DNA from: CAVVFX01 sp963747535
GTDB lineage: Bacteria > Acidobacteriota > Terriglobia > Bryobacterales > Bryobacteraceae
Length of the DNA stretch: 64,000 bases
Assembly: GCA_963747535.1 (NCBI GenBank)
Contig: CAVVFX010000022.1
Span: forward strand, 186,001 to 250,000
Reading direction: 5' to 3'
Shown in pieces: positions 33,124 to 41,567 of the stretch (the first letter of the stretch is position 1; every line of letters begins with the position of its first letter). Made by a program: the position numbers and the translations under genes. A model generated the notes under the pieces. The model was given only the letters and a program-made list of their open reading frames with translations, ran no database searches and was not told the origin of the DNA.

Positions 33124-33588
33124 CTAGAGGCCGGCCAGCATCTTGAATAGCTGTAGCTCCATCTGGTCAACCGGGAACTTCAGAAGAAGTAGCGGCGTGA
33201 GCGGTGCCAACACGCATAAGGCGAGTTCGACCGTGAGCCTCTGGCCCCCGGGAATCAGGTGCATGCCTCGCACGACGTTGACGCTGTTGGTCAGGTCGGC
33301 CAGCGACTGCAAATCTGAGGTCCCGAGTTGGGATTCGCCGGATGCCGTTTCGTCCTGCAAGTTGAGCCCAGGCTCGCCATCCGGAGCGTTAATGAACCGG
33401 TTGCGCGGACACTCACCATGGCAGGCAAATCGCACCTCGCATTCCCGGCAATACTTGGGCAGGCTGGTCAGCTTGTGCCGGCCGAATGCGCGCTGCTTCC
33501 CGGAGGCAGCCATCTCGCGCATGGGCGTCTCCAGGATATTCCCGAGCCGGTATTCGGGTTCGACGTAGTGATCGGCACGCAGTGGACG
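33124..33588 (-). pseudogene. Chimera of anaerobic sulfatase-maturase SPASM tail and membrane-protein tail
   Basis: The first ~75 codons (open from 33588; DHYVEPEYRLGN, LPKYCRECEVRFACHGECPR) match the SPASM end of anaerobic sulfatase-maturating radical SAM enzymes, with C-x2-C-x5-C-x3-C intact. After GEPGLN the sequence switches to a different protein: DLQSLADLTNSVNVVRGMHL, PGGQ, then a hydrophobic segment (APLTPLLLLKFPVDQ). That resembles the end of a multi-pass membrane protein of unknown function. The radical SAM core and the rest of the membrane protein are absent. Non-functional fusion is likely, though the frame is intact. Confidence 0.75.
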
Positions 33589-33615
33589 TCAACATCCTGT
33601 GCACCATTCACGCAG

Positions 33616-34191
33616 ATGTTGAACAAGTCGCGATTTGGGTTGCCCGTCGTATTTACGGTTTCCGCCGTTCTCCTGGCGGTGTCTACGGGCTCAGCTCAGG
33701 AACTATCAAAACCGGAACAATATCAAGCTCAAGCCATGGGACAGTCAACCCAGCTTGGGAAGACGTTCGGCGTCACGATTCAGATTACCGAATATTCCAC
33801 ACCCGAAGAGCGCCAGATTCTGGTCGACTCATTTCAGAAAAGTGGCTCTCAGGGATTGTATAACGCACTGGAAAAAATGGGGTCCAAGGGGCGTATAGCG
33901 ATAACCGGCACCCTCGGATTCGACATCAGTTTCGCCCGCAAGATTGAGACGCCCGACGGTTATGAAATCCGTGTCCTTACCAACCGCCCCATTCGTTTTG
34001 GCGAAGAATGGTATGATGGCCGTTCCCTGGACTACAACCTGTCCGCGTTCAAACTCACCATCAGCAAGGAAAAGGGCAAGAGCACAGGCCAGTTCCTGGC
34101 GGCTTGCGAGTTCAAGATTAACAAGAAGACCAACGAAGTCGAAATTGAAGCCTTCCAGAATCCGTGGACCCTCAGCAACGTTATCGACTGA
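33616..34191 (+). CDS. Exported protein of unknown function
   Basis: A 191-aa protein with a signal peptide ending ...STGSAQ. The mature domain is charged and probably beta-rich: QSTQLGKTFGVTIQITEYST, LYNALEKMGSKGRIAITGTL, VLTNRPIRFGEEWYDGRSLD, FLAACEFKINKKTNEVEIEA. No catalytic motif is recognised. It resembles conserved hypothetical secreted proteins of Acidobacteria. The open frame extends upstream to 33328, but that part overlaps the SPASM remnant and has no leader character. The following 34192-34388 shows nothing. Confidence 0.8.
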   Translation: MLNKSRFGLPVVFTVSAVLLAVSTGSAQELSKPEQYQAQAMGQSTQLGKTFGVTIQITEYSTPEERQILVDSFQKSGSQGLYNALEKMGSKGRIAITGTLGFDISFARKIETPDGYEIRVLTNRPIRFGEEWYDGRSLDYNLSAFKLTISKEKGKSTGQFLAACEFKINKKTNEVEIEAFQNPWTLSNVID

Positions 34192-34388
34192 ACGAAAAAA
34201 GCAGGAACTAAGGGACTCGTGAGGGGGGGCGCGATTGGGACGCTACAGCCGCAAATTATTGCCGCCGTTCGGCTTCCTCTTGGCGCGTTTCATCGGCCCC
34301 GCGCTGCTGGCGATCCCGTCAAGGGCGCACCACTTCGCTTCCCTCCGTACGTGGGAGTGCCCGTGAACCTGCGGAGCCGGTCGCGTCG

Positions 34389-34847
34389 TTAATCCGGGTC
34401 AGGGTAGCACCGCCCGGCCGGGGCCACCGCCGCGAGGGGTGGTCGTGGCATTGACCCGGCATTTGCGGCCTTGGTGCGCCCCTGTGGTGCAATGGTGGGC
34501 GGAAGGAAACTTCTGTGTTCATCAAGGCCGAGATCAGGGTTCAAATACTCCGACATCACCCTCGACCGAAGCTCAATTCTACTCCCAATCCGAAGCTTCG
34601 CGTAAACCCGCTGAACAGTCCTGTAAACGATATTGCGAGAGACGGCCATCGTTGAGGCAATGGTTGTTTCATCCCGGTTCCAACAGACGCCTTGTACGAC
34701 GGCTAACTCGCGATCGGAGAGGCGAAACTTGTTCCGGATGCGTAGCCACGTTTCACACGGCAGATCTCGGAACCGGTCTTCGCTTTCGAAGGTTTCGGGC
34801 TGAACCTGGTCCGAAGTTCGCCTGGCTGCATAAACTGCTGGTGCCAT
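34389..34847 (-). CDS. LuxR-type HTH protein
   Basis: A 152-aa protein with a LuxR_C-like DNA-binding domain at ~40-105 (FRLSDRELAVVQGVCWNRDE, then STMAVSRNIVYRTVQRVYAK and LRIGSRIELRSRV). The N-terminal 40 residues are too short for a receiver or sensor, and the C-terminal ~45 residues are Pro/Ala-rich. It may be a stand-alone regulator like GerE or a truncated response regulator. Confidence 0.75.
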   Translation of the reverse strand: MAPAVYAARRTSDQVQPETFESEDRFRDLPCETWLRIRNKFRLSDRELAVVQGVCWNRDETTIASTMAVSRNIVYRTVQRVYAKLRIGSRIELRSRVMSEYLNPDLGLDEHRSFLPPTIAPQGRTKAANAGSMPRPPLAAVAPAGRCYPDPD

Positions 34848-35203
34848 ACAGCAGTTCTTAGCACGCTTATGGCCAATCCGAACTAACGAGTATTTTCAAA
34901 GGATTACGTTACTCTAGGTACGCACCGGAATACTCGACTCAATCCTTTCGGATAGGTTCTCTCCTGTTTAGGTGAACGGATGGCATATTCAACGTGGTGC
35001 TACGATTCCACACGATCCTTCGCCCGCGCTTCCGCGGATGTCTGCCACTACATACTCACAGGAGTGTCACCCCTGCCATGTTTTAGGGCTTTGGGGTGGT
35101 TAATCACGTAACCTGGACGCGCTCCGGTAGATGACGCTGTTGCCGGGCACGAATGCAGCTCTTTGAACGCGGGCCGCGCACTGGAGCTTCGCCTCATGAT
35201 TGT
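34848..35203. other. Intergenic region without identifiable gene
   Basis: 356 bases between divergently read neighbours. No protein family, tRNA or clear hairpin terminator could be seen on either strand. Confidence 0.5.
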
Positions 35204-35877
35204 TTATTGCGGCAGCTCTTCGCCTAATTGCTCGCGCACCATATACCCGGCGTACCAATCCGGCCAGTTCGCGTCGGATTGCCCTGTCCGTTTCTCGTGC
35301 TGCTCATGGGCCTTCGCAGCGCGAATCATCGCCCGGGCAAGATCGTGCGCCGATGCATACGTTGTGTTGCCTGCGACGCGCCCAGCAAGTCGCTTCGTCA
35401 CTTCCTGTAGCAACCAGCCATTGCCGTCCGGATCGCTGAAAGAAACAAACGAATAGTAGCTGCGACGCTCGGGGTGCGGCCCGGCCACCCGCGCGCCGAT
35501 GCAGGAAAACCTGCAAGCCGTTCCGCTCTCGCAGTGAAACACCTGGCTCGCATCGACGCCCTGTGCGATGAGTTCGCGGCGCGCCGCCTCGATGTCGGAG
35601 ACGGCGAGGAGCATTGCCTGTGCCGAACCAGGTGCAGCCGACGTGAGGTTTACGCCAAATTGGATCGAGCTGCCGGAGCCGGGAGGCGTGAACGAACCAG
35701 CCGGAAATTGTCACCGGCGGCGCGGTCGGCATCGAGCCGCCATCCGAGCCTTGAGTAGAACTTTCTTGCGCGGTCGACGTCGGAAACGGGGATGACGACC
35801 ACCTCAAGCTTCATATCGAGATCTGCAATGCTCGTACTTCTCGTCTCTTCGTTTTCGCTTACTTCCTTCGTGCTCAT
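35204..35877 (-). pseudogene. VOC/glyoxalase superfamily protein, frameshifted
   Basis: A start at 35877 with CAGGAG six bases upstream gives a typical VOC N-terminus (LEVVVIPVSDVDRARKFYSR, LGWRLDADRAAGDNFRLV). At about 35694 the frame must change by one base: the other frame continues FTPPGSGSSIQFGV, MLLAVSDIEAARRELIAQGV, SYYSFVSFSDPDGNGWLLQE and a C-terminal DANWPDWYAGYMVREQLGEE. Without the shift translation stops 45 bases later. A single missing base explains it: recent inactivation or a sequence error. Confidence 0.85.
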
Positions 35878-35987
35878 TGCTGACTCCTGTCTTGTGGGGA
35901 TGGCGGCCGTCCTCATGGCGCTGAAGGATCGAGGCAGCGGGGCCATACCAGCCGCCCACGGAAGCGCCATGATTCCCAACTTCATTC

Positions 35988-37073
35988 TCAAGCGCCGCTT
36001 CCCTGCTTCTTAGCCGGGCGCGGCATCGGCGTCACCCCGACCTGCTCCTCCGCCGTATACGGCGCTCCATAATACGGGAAATCCTTGCGAATGCGCCCGC
36101 GGTCGGGAACAAGTCCATCGACAATTGGCGTGTTGGCCGCCAGCGTCAACATCACATCGAGCACATCGTCGCCGAGCGCGCGTCCATTGAAGTCGGTCAC
36201 CTCAAATGCGGCGGCTGTTCCAAGCTCGTAAGGCAACGTGTCGGGGCAAAGCCGTGCGGCGATCAGCTTCCCGTATTCACGCGGGTCCGCCGCCGAATCG
36301 GCGTAGGTCGTCATCTTCTCCGCAAAATCCGCGATCGGCTTCGCGAAGCGCTCTCGATCTTCAGACGGAACCGACGCATTGAATTGTTCTTTCACCTCTT
36401 GGTCGCTCGGGTCGTTCAGGAAGAGATGCGTAACCATAGGCAGGCCCCAACGCGAAACTTGTACCTCCGGCGCATGGCCAAAGAGGGAGATCGTCGCCCA
36501 TGCGTTGATTTTTCCCTTCCCAATCAGTTCGCTCGGCACCTCCAGCACAATCGCCGTAACATTCCGCCTCGCAAAGGGATTCTGCTGATGCAGAAAGGCG
36601 TCCCCATCATAGCGCTGGTCCTCATAGAAAGCAGTCATAAATGTGCGGAATCCAGCATTTGCCGCAAATAGCTCTGGAGCAATCCCAACAAACGCACGAA
36701 GACCCGAATTAGTCGCGACCGAACCGGTTTCACCTTCAACCAGACTCTCTCCGGCGTCACCACGAAGCGCATCGTCACCCGTCGCCTTCCGCACCACAAA
36801 CGGCTGAATGTGAGTATGCTCACTGCCATCTCCGTGTCGTGTTTCACCAAACCCGAACTTGAATGTAACCTCTTCCTTCGCATCTCCGTTCAGGTCGAAG
36901 CGAAACGCGTAGAGCCCTTCTCGATGAAGCGTATCCGGAGCCGATAATCCGACATCCGGATTCACGGTCATCGCCATTACCGTCTTGCCCGAGGGGCCGT
37001 CAAATAAATAAAAGTCGCAGAGGTTGAGGCTCGGATCTTCCTTCGCCAGCTTGGTATCGAAATGATGTGACAT
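35988..37073 (-). CDS. DUF4331 family protein
   Basis: A 361-aa protein starting MSHHFDTKLAKEDPSLNLCD and YLFDGPSGKTVMAMTVNPDV, the DUF4331 signature, with later HLFLNDPSDQEVKEQFNASV and GRALGDDVLDVMLTLAANTP. Many relatives are exported, but no signal peptide is seen here. Biochemical role unknown. A palindromic AACTCGAGTT lies 35 bases upstream of the start. Confidence 0.88.
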   Translation of the reverse strand: MSHHFDTKLAKEDPSLNLCDFYLFDGPSGKTVMAMTVNPDVGLSAPDTLHREGLYAFRFDLNGDAKEEVTFKFGFGETRHGDGSEHTHIQPFVVRKATGDDALRGDAGESLVEGETGSVATNSGLRAFVGIAPELFAANAGFRTFMTAFYEDQRYDGDAFLHQQNPFARRNVTAIVLEVPSELIGKGKINAWATISLFGHAPEVQVSRWGLPMVTHLFLNDPSDQEVKEQFNASVPSEDRERFAKPIADFAEKMTTYADSAADPREYGKLIAARLCPDTLPYELGTAAAFEVTDFNGRALGDDVLDVMLTLAANTPIVDGLVPDRGRIRKDFPYYGAPYTAEEQVGVTPMPRPAKKQGSGA

Positions 37074-37107
37074 ACAGAATCTCCTTGAAAAGCATTAGCA
37101 ATTAGAC

Positions 37108-37117
37108 AACTCGAGTT
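37108..37117. promoter_or_regulatory. AACTCGAGTT palindrome, possible Rrf2-type operator
   Basis: Perfect 10-bp palindrome in the DUF4331 promoter region, followed by AAG. Its half TTAACTCGA also occurs upstream of the Rrf2 gene at about 32947. The link to the Rrf2 regulator is inference. Confidence 0.3.
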
Positions 37118-37285
37118 AAGATGACGGACCCGGATCGAAAATTACCGAGATTTCCTCCCAGGCGACACCTTTTCACCGGAAATTGTCTTGCGCTCGAACG
37201 CGGTAACCGATAGCCTTCGCCGGCATCTGGGACTCTGCGCGGCTTAACTTCCTCGAACCGGACGTGGAGAGAACTCGATTGGGGT

Positions 37286-37861
37286 TCATCTTTTGGCGTA
37301 TGGCGTGAAAATGTAATCCTTTGACGCCGCGAGATTGTGGCACGCAGCGCCGCACTTCGCGTCGTGTCCCTGCGGCGGCTTGCTGGCTTCGGTGGCAGGC
37401 GTGAATGTATTGGCTACGGCGTCATACTCGAATGTGGCATACCCCCAGCCGTGCGTGTCCGGGAATCGCTTGCTGTCCTTCTCGATGACCTCGACCGCAG
37501 CAAGATCACCAGGCACCGTGTCTGGCGAGCTCGCAGAAAACGGGGGATCGGTGACCTTTTTCGGCCGCCACTCAATTTTCGCAATTTTGGAGCCCTCGGG
37601 GAACGGTTTGCCATTGCCGGGAATACCGTTCTTGTAGGCGCTGATCATCACGGGATTCGCAACGATCAGTCTCATCACGTTTGTGGCGTCGGTGTGACTC
37701 GGGCTGACAGCCTGCCAGTCTTCATAGCCCCTGAAGTCTGCGAACGATAGCCCATTCGGAACTTTCACCGTGTACTTGTCCTGCGCGGCAATGGCCCAGC
37801 CGCCCATGACGGCCAGCACCCACGTAATCGCCGCAATCATCGCCATCCTTTTGCATTTCAT
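37286..37861 (-). CDS. Cytochrome P460 family protein
   Basis: A 191-aa exported c-type heme protein. Signal peptide with core MAMIAAITWVLAVMGGWAIA. P460 features: LSFADFRGYEDWQAVSPSHT, VANPVMISAYKNGIPGNGKP, FPEGSKIAKIEW and the heme-binding CGAACH near the C-terminus. P460 proteins oxidise hydroxylamine or detoxify NO; here it stands alone. The ATG at 37861 fits the leader; an in-frame upstream start at 37879 is possible. Confidence 0.9.
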   Translation of the reverse strand: MKCKRMAMIAAITWVLAVMGGWAIAAQDKYTVKVPNGLSFADFRGYEDWQAVSPSHTDATNVMRLIVANPVMISAYKNGIPGNGKPFPEGSKIAKIEWRPKKVTDPPFSASSPDTVPGDLAAVEVIEKDSKRFPDTHGWGYATFEYDAVANTFTPATEASKPPQGHDAKCGAACHNLAASKDYIFTPYAKR

Positions 37862-37879
37862 TGAGCACACCCGTTCCAT

Positions 37880-38652
37880 TAGGTTTACGGTCCCTACTTT
37901 TTAACCCTCGGTCATCCGGCGTAGCGCATGCAACGTGCCAACTTGGCCTCACGCCCTTATCTGCTGAAGCAAAAGCATTTCGGTACTCAGATGGCGACCC
38001 TGTGATGTCGAACTGTCGAATCTTGAGCGCGGGAAAGACAGTTCGTGTCGGCCCAATGACACCTTGGAGGCCGGACTTCCGGCAAGTACGGCCGCTCCTC
38101 ACCAGCGGATACGTCCCACCATTTCAGCCCGACTGGACGCGGGGAAGATTCCGTGAGTTGCCACAAACTGAGTTGTGAAGTTTCCCGGCGAAGTCGCCAG
38201 GCCGTCAACTTGACGGAAAGGCCCATTTCGGACAAGCGGTCCCAAAATCTGTCGCCACTTCCCAATCCAAGTAGTGAATGATAAAGGACGCTATCATTCA
38301 GTGCCGGGGAGGGGCGGCTACAAGATGCAGTGTCGAAACGGTTGCTGCCAACATTGCGATCCCCATTAAGAGTCTGTACTCCGATCTGCGCGGTCAATGT
38401 GAAACGCGCTCTCCTGTCCTCGCTATGTCCGCTGTTCTGAAGGTGCAGATTTCTCCGATAGAGGCCCTTCAGTCTGCCGATTACTTCGTCCATGTCCGGC
38501 GTGCGGTGTTACGGTCCGAGATCGGCGTTCAAGCAAGAAAGTGTCCGGCTGCTCCGGGTGGATCGTCGGCCACTCGGACAAAGGTCGAACCGAATCCATC
38601 AGCCCCGGCTAATCTGGTGGCTTGGCCCGAGACGGCGATGTAGCCCGCGAAC
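37880..38652. other. Intergenic region without convincing gene
   Basis: Several open frames exist on both strands, for example 38278-38643 (+) and 37987-38493 (-), but none has a recognisable family, a good ribosome site or codon character like the neighbours. A terminator-like hairpin follows at 38653. Confidence 0.5.
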
Positions 38653-38685
38653 CCGATGCCGGATCGTGTGGCTTCGGTTTTTTTT
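38653..38685 (+). terminator. Rho-independent terminator-like hairpin
   Basis: Stem CCGATGCC / GGCTTCGG (seven pairs with one T-T mismatch), 9-nt loop, followed by eight T. It ends transcription from the left, yet no convincing gene precedes it, so it may end an unannotated RNA or decayed gene. Confidence 0.65.
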
Positions 38686-38936
38686 CGTAGCCAGTTGCCG
38701 GTCGAACCAGTTTGCCTGCCCGGTAAACGCTGCGCCGTTACACGTGATCTGGCGGTTCGCGGGCAAGCCTTGGAGCCTCTGGAACGGCCGTCGAGCGGTC
38801 CAAATTGACTCCCATCAAAGGCCCGATGAGGTCCTGGGCCCATCGCGAATGACATGGGTTGTTCCAGACAGCCATCGCGCGGCGGTACAATTTAGCCTTC
38901 AATGACCGGCCAGACCGTAACACAAGGAGTTTTTAC

Positions 38937-40253
38937 ATGACTGAAGATTACCGTGTGGGGTCGAACCCACTCTTCACCCGGCGTGAATTACTGGGAATGT
39001 CCGGTAGCGCGGCTTTGGCCGGCATCGCAGCCGGTACTGTTTCGCATGCTGCGGAAGAACGGCCTCGTATCGCCTGTGTCGTCACCTATTGGGCTGCTCC
39101 GGGATCACATGCGGACTGGATCATAACCAAGCTGTTGGACGGTTATTGGTGGAAGGGCGCCCACACTCCTTCGCGGGTGGACGTTGTGTCCGTTTACATC
39201 CATCAACTGCAAGAAAGCGGATTGGGTCAGAAGGTGTGCAAAGCGAAAGGCATTCCGATCTTTAACACAGTAAGTGAAGCCCTCACGCTCGGGGGAAAGG
39301 AACTTGCGGTGGATGGTGTTGTCCTAGTCGGAGAACACGGGATTTATCATAGCAATCTCAAAGGGCAGAAATACTATCCGCGCTGGTGGCTCTACCAGCA
39401 GATTGTCCGGGTTTTCGAACAGAGCAAGCGCTCGGTGCCAGTTTTTAACGACAAGCACCTCTCCACCAGTTGGGACGAAGCCAAGTGGATGTTTGACAAA
39501 TCTCGTGAGCTGGACTTTCCCTTGTTCGGCGGTTCCTCCATACCGTTCTACTACCGCAAGCCCGAGATAGAACTCGATACCGATACACCCATAAAAGCAT
39601 CGATCGTGGCTGGAAGCGCTGAAGATGAGGGAAGCCTTTTCCATTGTGTCGACGTGCTCCAGTGCTTTGCGGAACGCCGCAAGGGCGGTGAGACAGGCAT
39701 CGAGGCGGTGCAGTGCATTCAAGGGCCTGAAACATGGAAGTGGACCGACCGCAATCCCTGGGCGGGCAATCTGCTTGATGCAGTGCGGACAAGCTTTAAC
39801 CTGAAGCCGGGACACTTTCAGGAGACCGTCCGCGAGCCAAGCGTCAGGATCGTGGACTATCGTGACGGGACGAAAGGGGCGGTATATTCGGTCCCGGGTG
39901 TGGGGTGGACGTACGCCGGCAACATCGAAGGGCGTAAGGATCCGACGATCATCTCGATGCTTGGCTGGCCCGGGCCCTACTCCCAGTACCACGCCGCGAA
40001 CGCCTACGAGCACTGGCTTATCGAGATGATGCTGACCAGAAAGGAACCATACAACGCCGAGCGACTGCTTCTGTCTACAGGGATTGTATCGTACAACATG
40101 GATTCAAACTGGGAGAACGGCCGTCACTACGACATCGGACGCCGCATCGGGACACCGTTCATGGACATGACCTACCGCTCGACACGGGGACCGCTCTTTA
40201 ACACGGGGCCGCGGCCGCCGGTCATCCCATACATACGGGGTTTTGAAAAATAG
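38937..40253 (+). CDS. Tat-exported protein of unknown function
   Basis: A 438-aa protein with ideal ribosome site (AAGGAG, 7 bases) and Tat leader TRRELLGMSGSAALAGIAAG. The mature part begins RIACVVTYWAAPGSHADWII and contains VDGVVLVGEHGIYHSNLKGQ, then DKHLSTSWDEAKWMFDKSRE, LDFPLFGGSSIPFYYRKPEI and HAANAYEHWLIEMMLTRKEP. This resembles conserved acidobacterial/planctomycete proteins of oxidoreductase-like fold, but I cannot name a family. It stands alone between a terminator and a pseudogene. Confidence 0.85.
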   Translation: MTEDYRVGSNPLFTRRELLGMSGSAALAGIAAGTVSHAAEERPRIACVVTYWAAPGSHADWIITKLLDGYWWKGAHTPSRVDVVSVYIHQLQESGLGQKVCKAKGIPIFNTVSEALTLGGKELAVDGVVLVGEHGIYHSNLKGQKYYPRWWLYQQIVRVFEQSKRSVPVFNDKHLSTSWDEAKWMFDKSRELDFPLFGGSSIPFYYRKPEIELDTDTPIKASIVAGSAEDEGSLFHCVDVLQCFAERRKGGETGIEAVQCIQGPETWKWTDRNPWAGNLLDAVRTSFNLKPGHFQETVREPSVRIVDYRDGTKGAVYSVPGVGWTYAGNIEGRKDPTIISMLGWPGPYSQYHAANAYEHWLIEMMLTRKEPYNAERLLLSTGIVSYNMDSNWENGRHYDIGRRIGTPFMDMTYRSTRGPLFNTGPRPPVIPYIRGFEK

Positions 40254-40357
40254 GCTCTGCGCGAGAATGTGGCGGAAGACGCATTTTAGGCCGTTCTTTG
40301 AGAAACCACGAATTCGGTTCTGGCCGCGGCAGAATGAGTGAAGGACAACGGTGGTGA

Positions 40358-40497
40358 GATCTACGACGGCGCAGTAGCTCCAAACGCGGAGTATGGTCTT
40401 TCGTTTGGTTCTGCACGCCGGAGGGACTGTCGAGGTTTGATGGCTACCCTTCGTCAGCTTTGGCGTTGCGGAAGGACTTCCCCAGGTGCTTATCTAG
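40358..40497 (+). pseudogene. Two-component-regulator propeller (Reg_prop) remnant
   Basis: One frame encodes VWFCTPEGLSRFDGY, the hallmark first blade of Reg_prop sensor proteins (usually L-W-F-G-T-x-x-G-L-x-R-F-D-G). Another frame continues immediately with PFVSFGVAEGLPQVLI, the expected following segment. A frameshift at about 40447 and a stop at 40495 leave ~45 codons of a protein that is normally over 900 aa. Confidence 0.65.
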
Positions 40498-40519
40498 GAC
40501 CCGCTGCTACAGCAGAACG

Positions 40520-40552
40520 TAAAAAGGCCCGCCTCGTCAGGAGAAGCGGGCC
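40520..40552 (-). terminator. Rho-independent terminator of the PEP-CTERM gene
   Basis: On the minus strand, stem GGCCCGC / GCGGGCC (40552-40526) is followed by TTTTT. It lies 27 bases after the PEP-CTERM stop codon. Confidence 0.85.
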
Positions 40553-40578
40553 AATTTCAAAACTACGCTGGACGCTTT

Positions 40579-41385
40579 TTATGCTTTGCGCCTGCGATAT
40601 AAAGCTGCGCCCAAGCCTGCAAGACCAAGCATCATGACTCCGAGCGTCCCCGGCTCCGGAACAGGATCGCTGGTTGTGCCGTAGAACGTAAAGCTACCGC
40701 CGCCGTAGGTGGCGACATTCGTGGCGGCTCCCGTCGTGGTGTTAAGCGTGATGACCTCGCCGGTGCCGCTAGGGGACGTAAATCCGTAAAGAACGTTATT
40801 CAAATCAACCAGGCCGAACACATCGTCCACGGCAGTGCTACCGACTTTGATGGCGCCGTCTGTTGTCATGTTTCCGGTGGTCAAGTTCACCGTGACCAAA
40901 GTGCTGGGCGCATTACTTCCGCTCCCACCAGTGGTCATGTACAGATTGCCATTGAGAAACTGCAGGTCGCCGGCTGCATTGTAGGCGGTCGTGTTCGTTT
41001 CACCCGGAACCGAGGTCGCAAGACCGCTAGTCAGATTGATCGTATACAGCGTATCTTCGCTGACCCCGGCTGCGTAAAGGATGCCGGAGTTATTAAACGT
41101 CAACGCGTCGAGGGCATCTCCAGTACCTGTCCCAATCTCGGTTGCGTGCCCCGTCGAAGTGTTGATCGAATACAGGGCGCTCGTACCGCTGATGCCGTAC
41201 AGCGCGTTATCGTATTCGGCAATATCGTACATGGTGGTTCCCATGGCGCCGACCTCGACCGTCGCTCCGGTGGCAGGGTTGACGGTGTACAGGTCACCAT
41301 TCGAGCCCGCGCCGTAGATGGGCCCGGCAAGTACAGGCGCAGCGGAGATAACAGTGAAAGCCAACAGATTAAGTACCGTCTTCAT
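40579..41385 (-). CDS. PEP-CTERM sorting-signal protein
   Basis: A 268-aa secreted protein. The ATG at 41385 gives a signal peptide (MKTVLNLLAFTVISAAPVLA) and is preceded by GGAGGA. The middle is a repetitive Gly/Thr/Asn-rich beta-propeller-like region (YTVNPATGATVEVG, YSINTSTGHATEIG, YTINLTSGLATSVPG). The C-terminus is a canonical PEP-CTERM tripartite signal: VPEPGTLG, a hydrophobic helix and YRRRKA. Such proteins are processed by an exosortase (EpsH), which is not in the window, and are linked to exopolysaccharide and biofilm. Confidence 0.93.
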   Translation of the reverse strand: MKTVLNLLAFTVISAAPVLAGPIYGAGSNGDLYTVNPATGATVEVGAMGTTMYDIAEYDNALYGISGTSALYSINTSTGHATEIGTGTGDALDALTFNNSGILYAAGVSEDTLYTINLTSGLATSVPGETNTTAYNAAGDLQFLNGNLYMTTGGSGSNAPSTLVTVNLTTGNMTTDGAIKVGSTAVDDVFGLVDLNNVLYGFTSPSGTGEVITLNTTTGAATNVATYGGGSFTFYGTTSDPVPEPGTLGVMMLGLAGLGAALYRRRKA

Positions 41386-41567
41386 CCGAACGTGATTCCT
41401 CCAAAGACAAACTACGTCCGCATCCGGCACCTAAACACTGCGTGGTAACGTGCGGATCAAGTTATGCCTGCTAAAAAAGTAACACGCTAGGAAGTTGTAT
41501 CAAAGCCTTTGGAGGTACCAGAAATACTTATATGAGAATCATTTCTCTCGAAAGTACCGGTACTACA

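Noticed and set aside
33328..33615. N-terminal extension of the exported protein at 33616
   Set aside because: The upstream frame overlaps the SPASM remnant on the other strand, and the ATG at 33616 gives a clean signal peptide.
37987..38493. 168-codon minus-strand open frame as a gene
   Set aside because: No family resemblance, no ribosome site and composition unlike the neighbouring genes.
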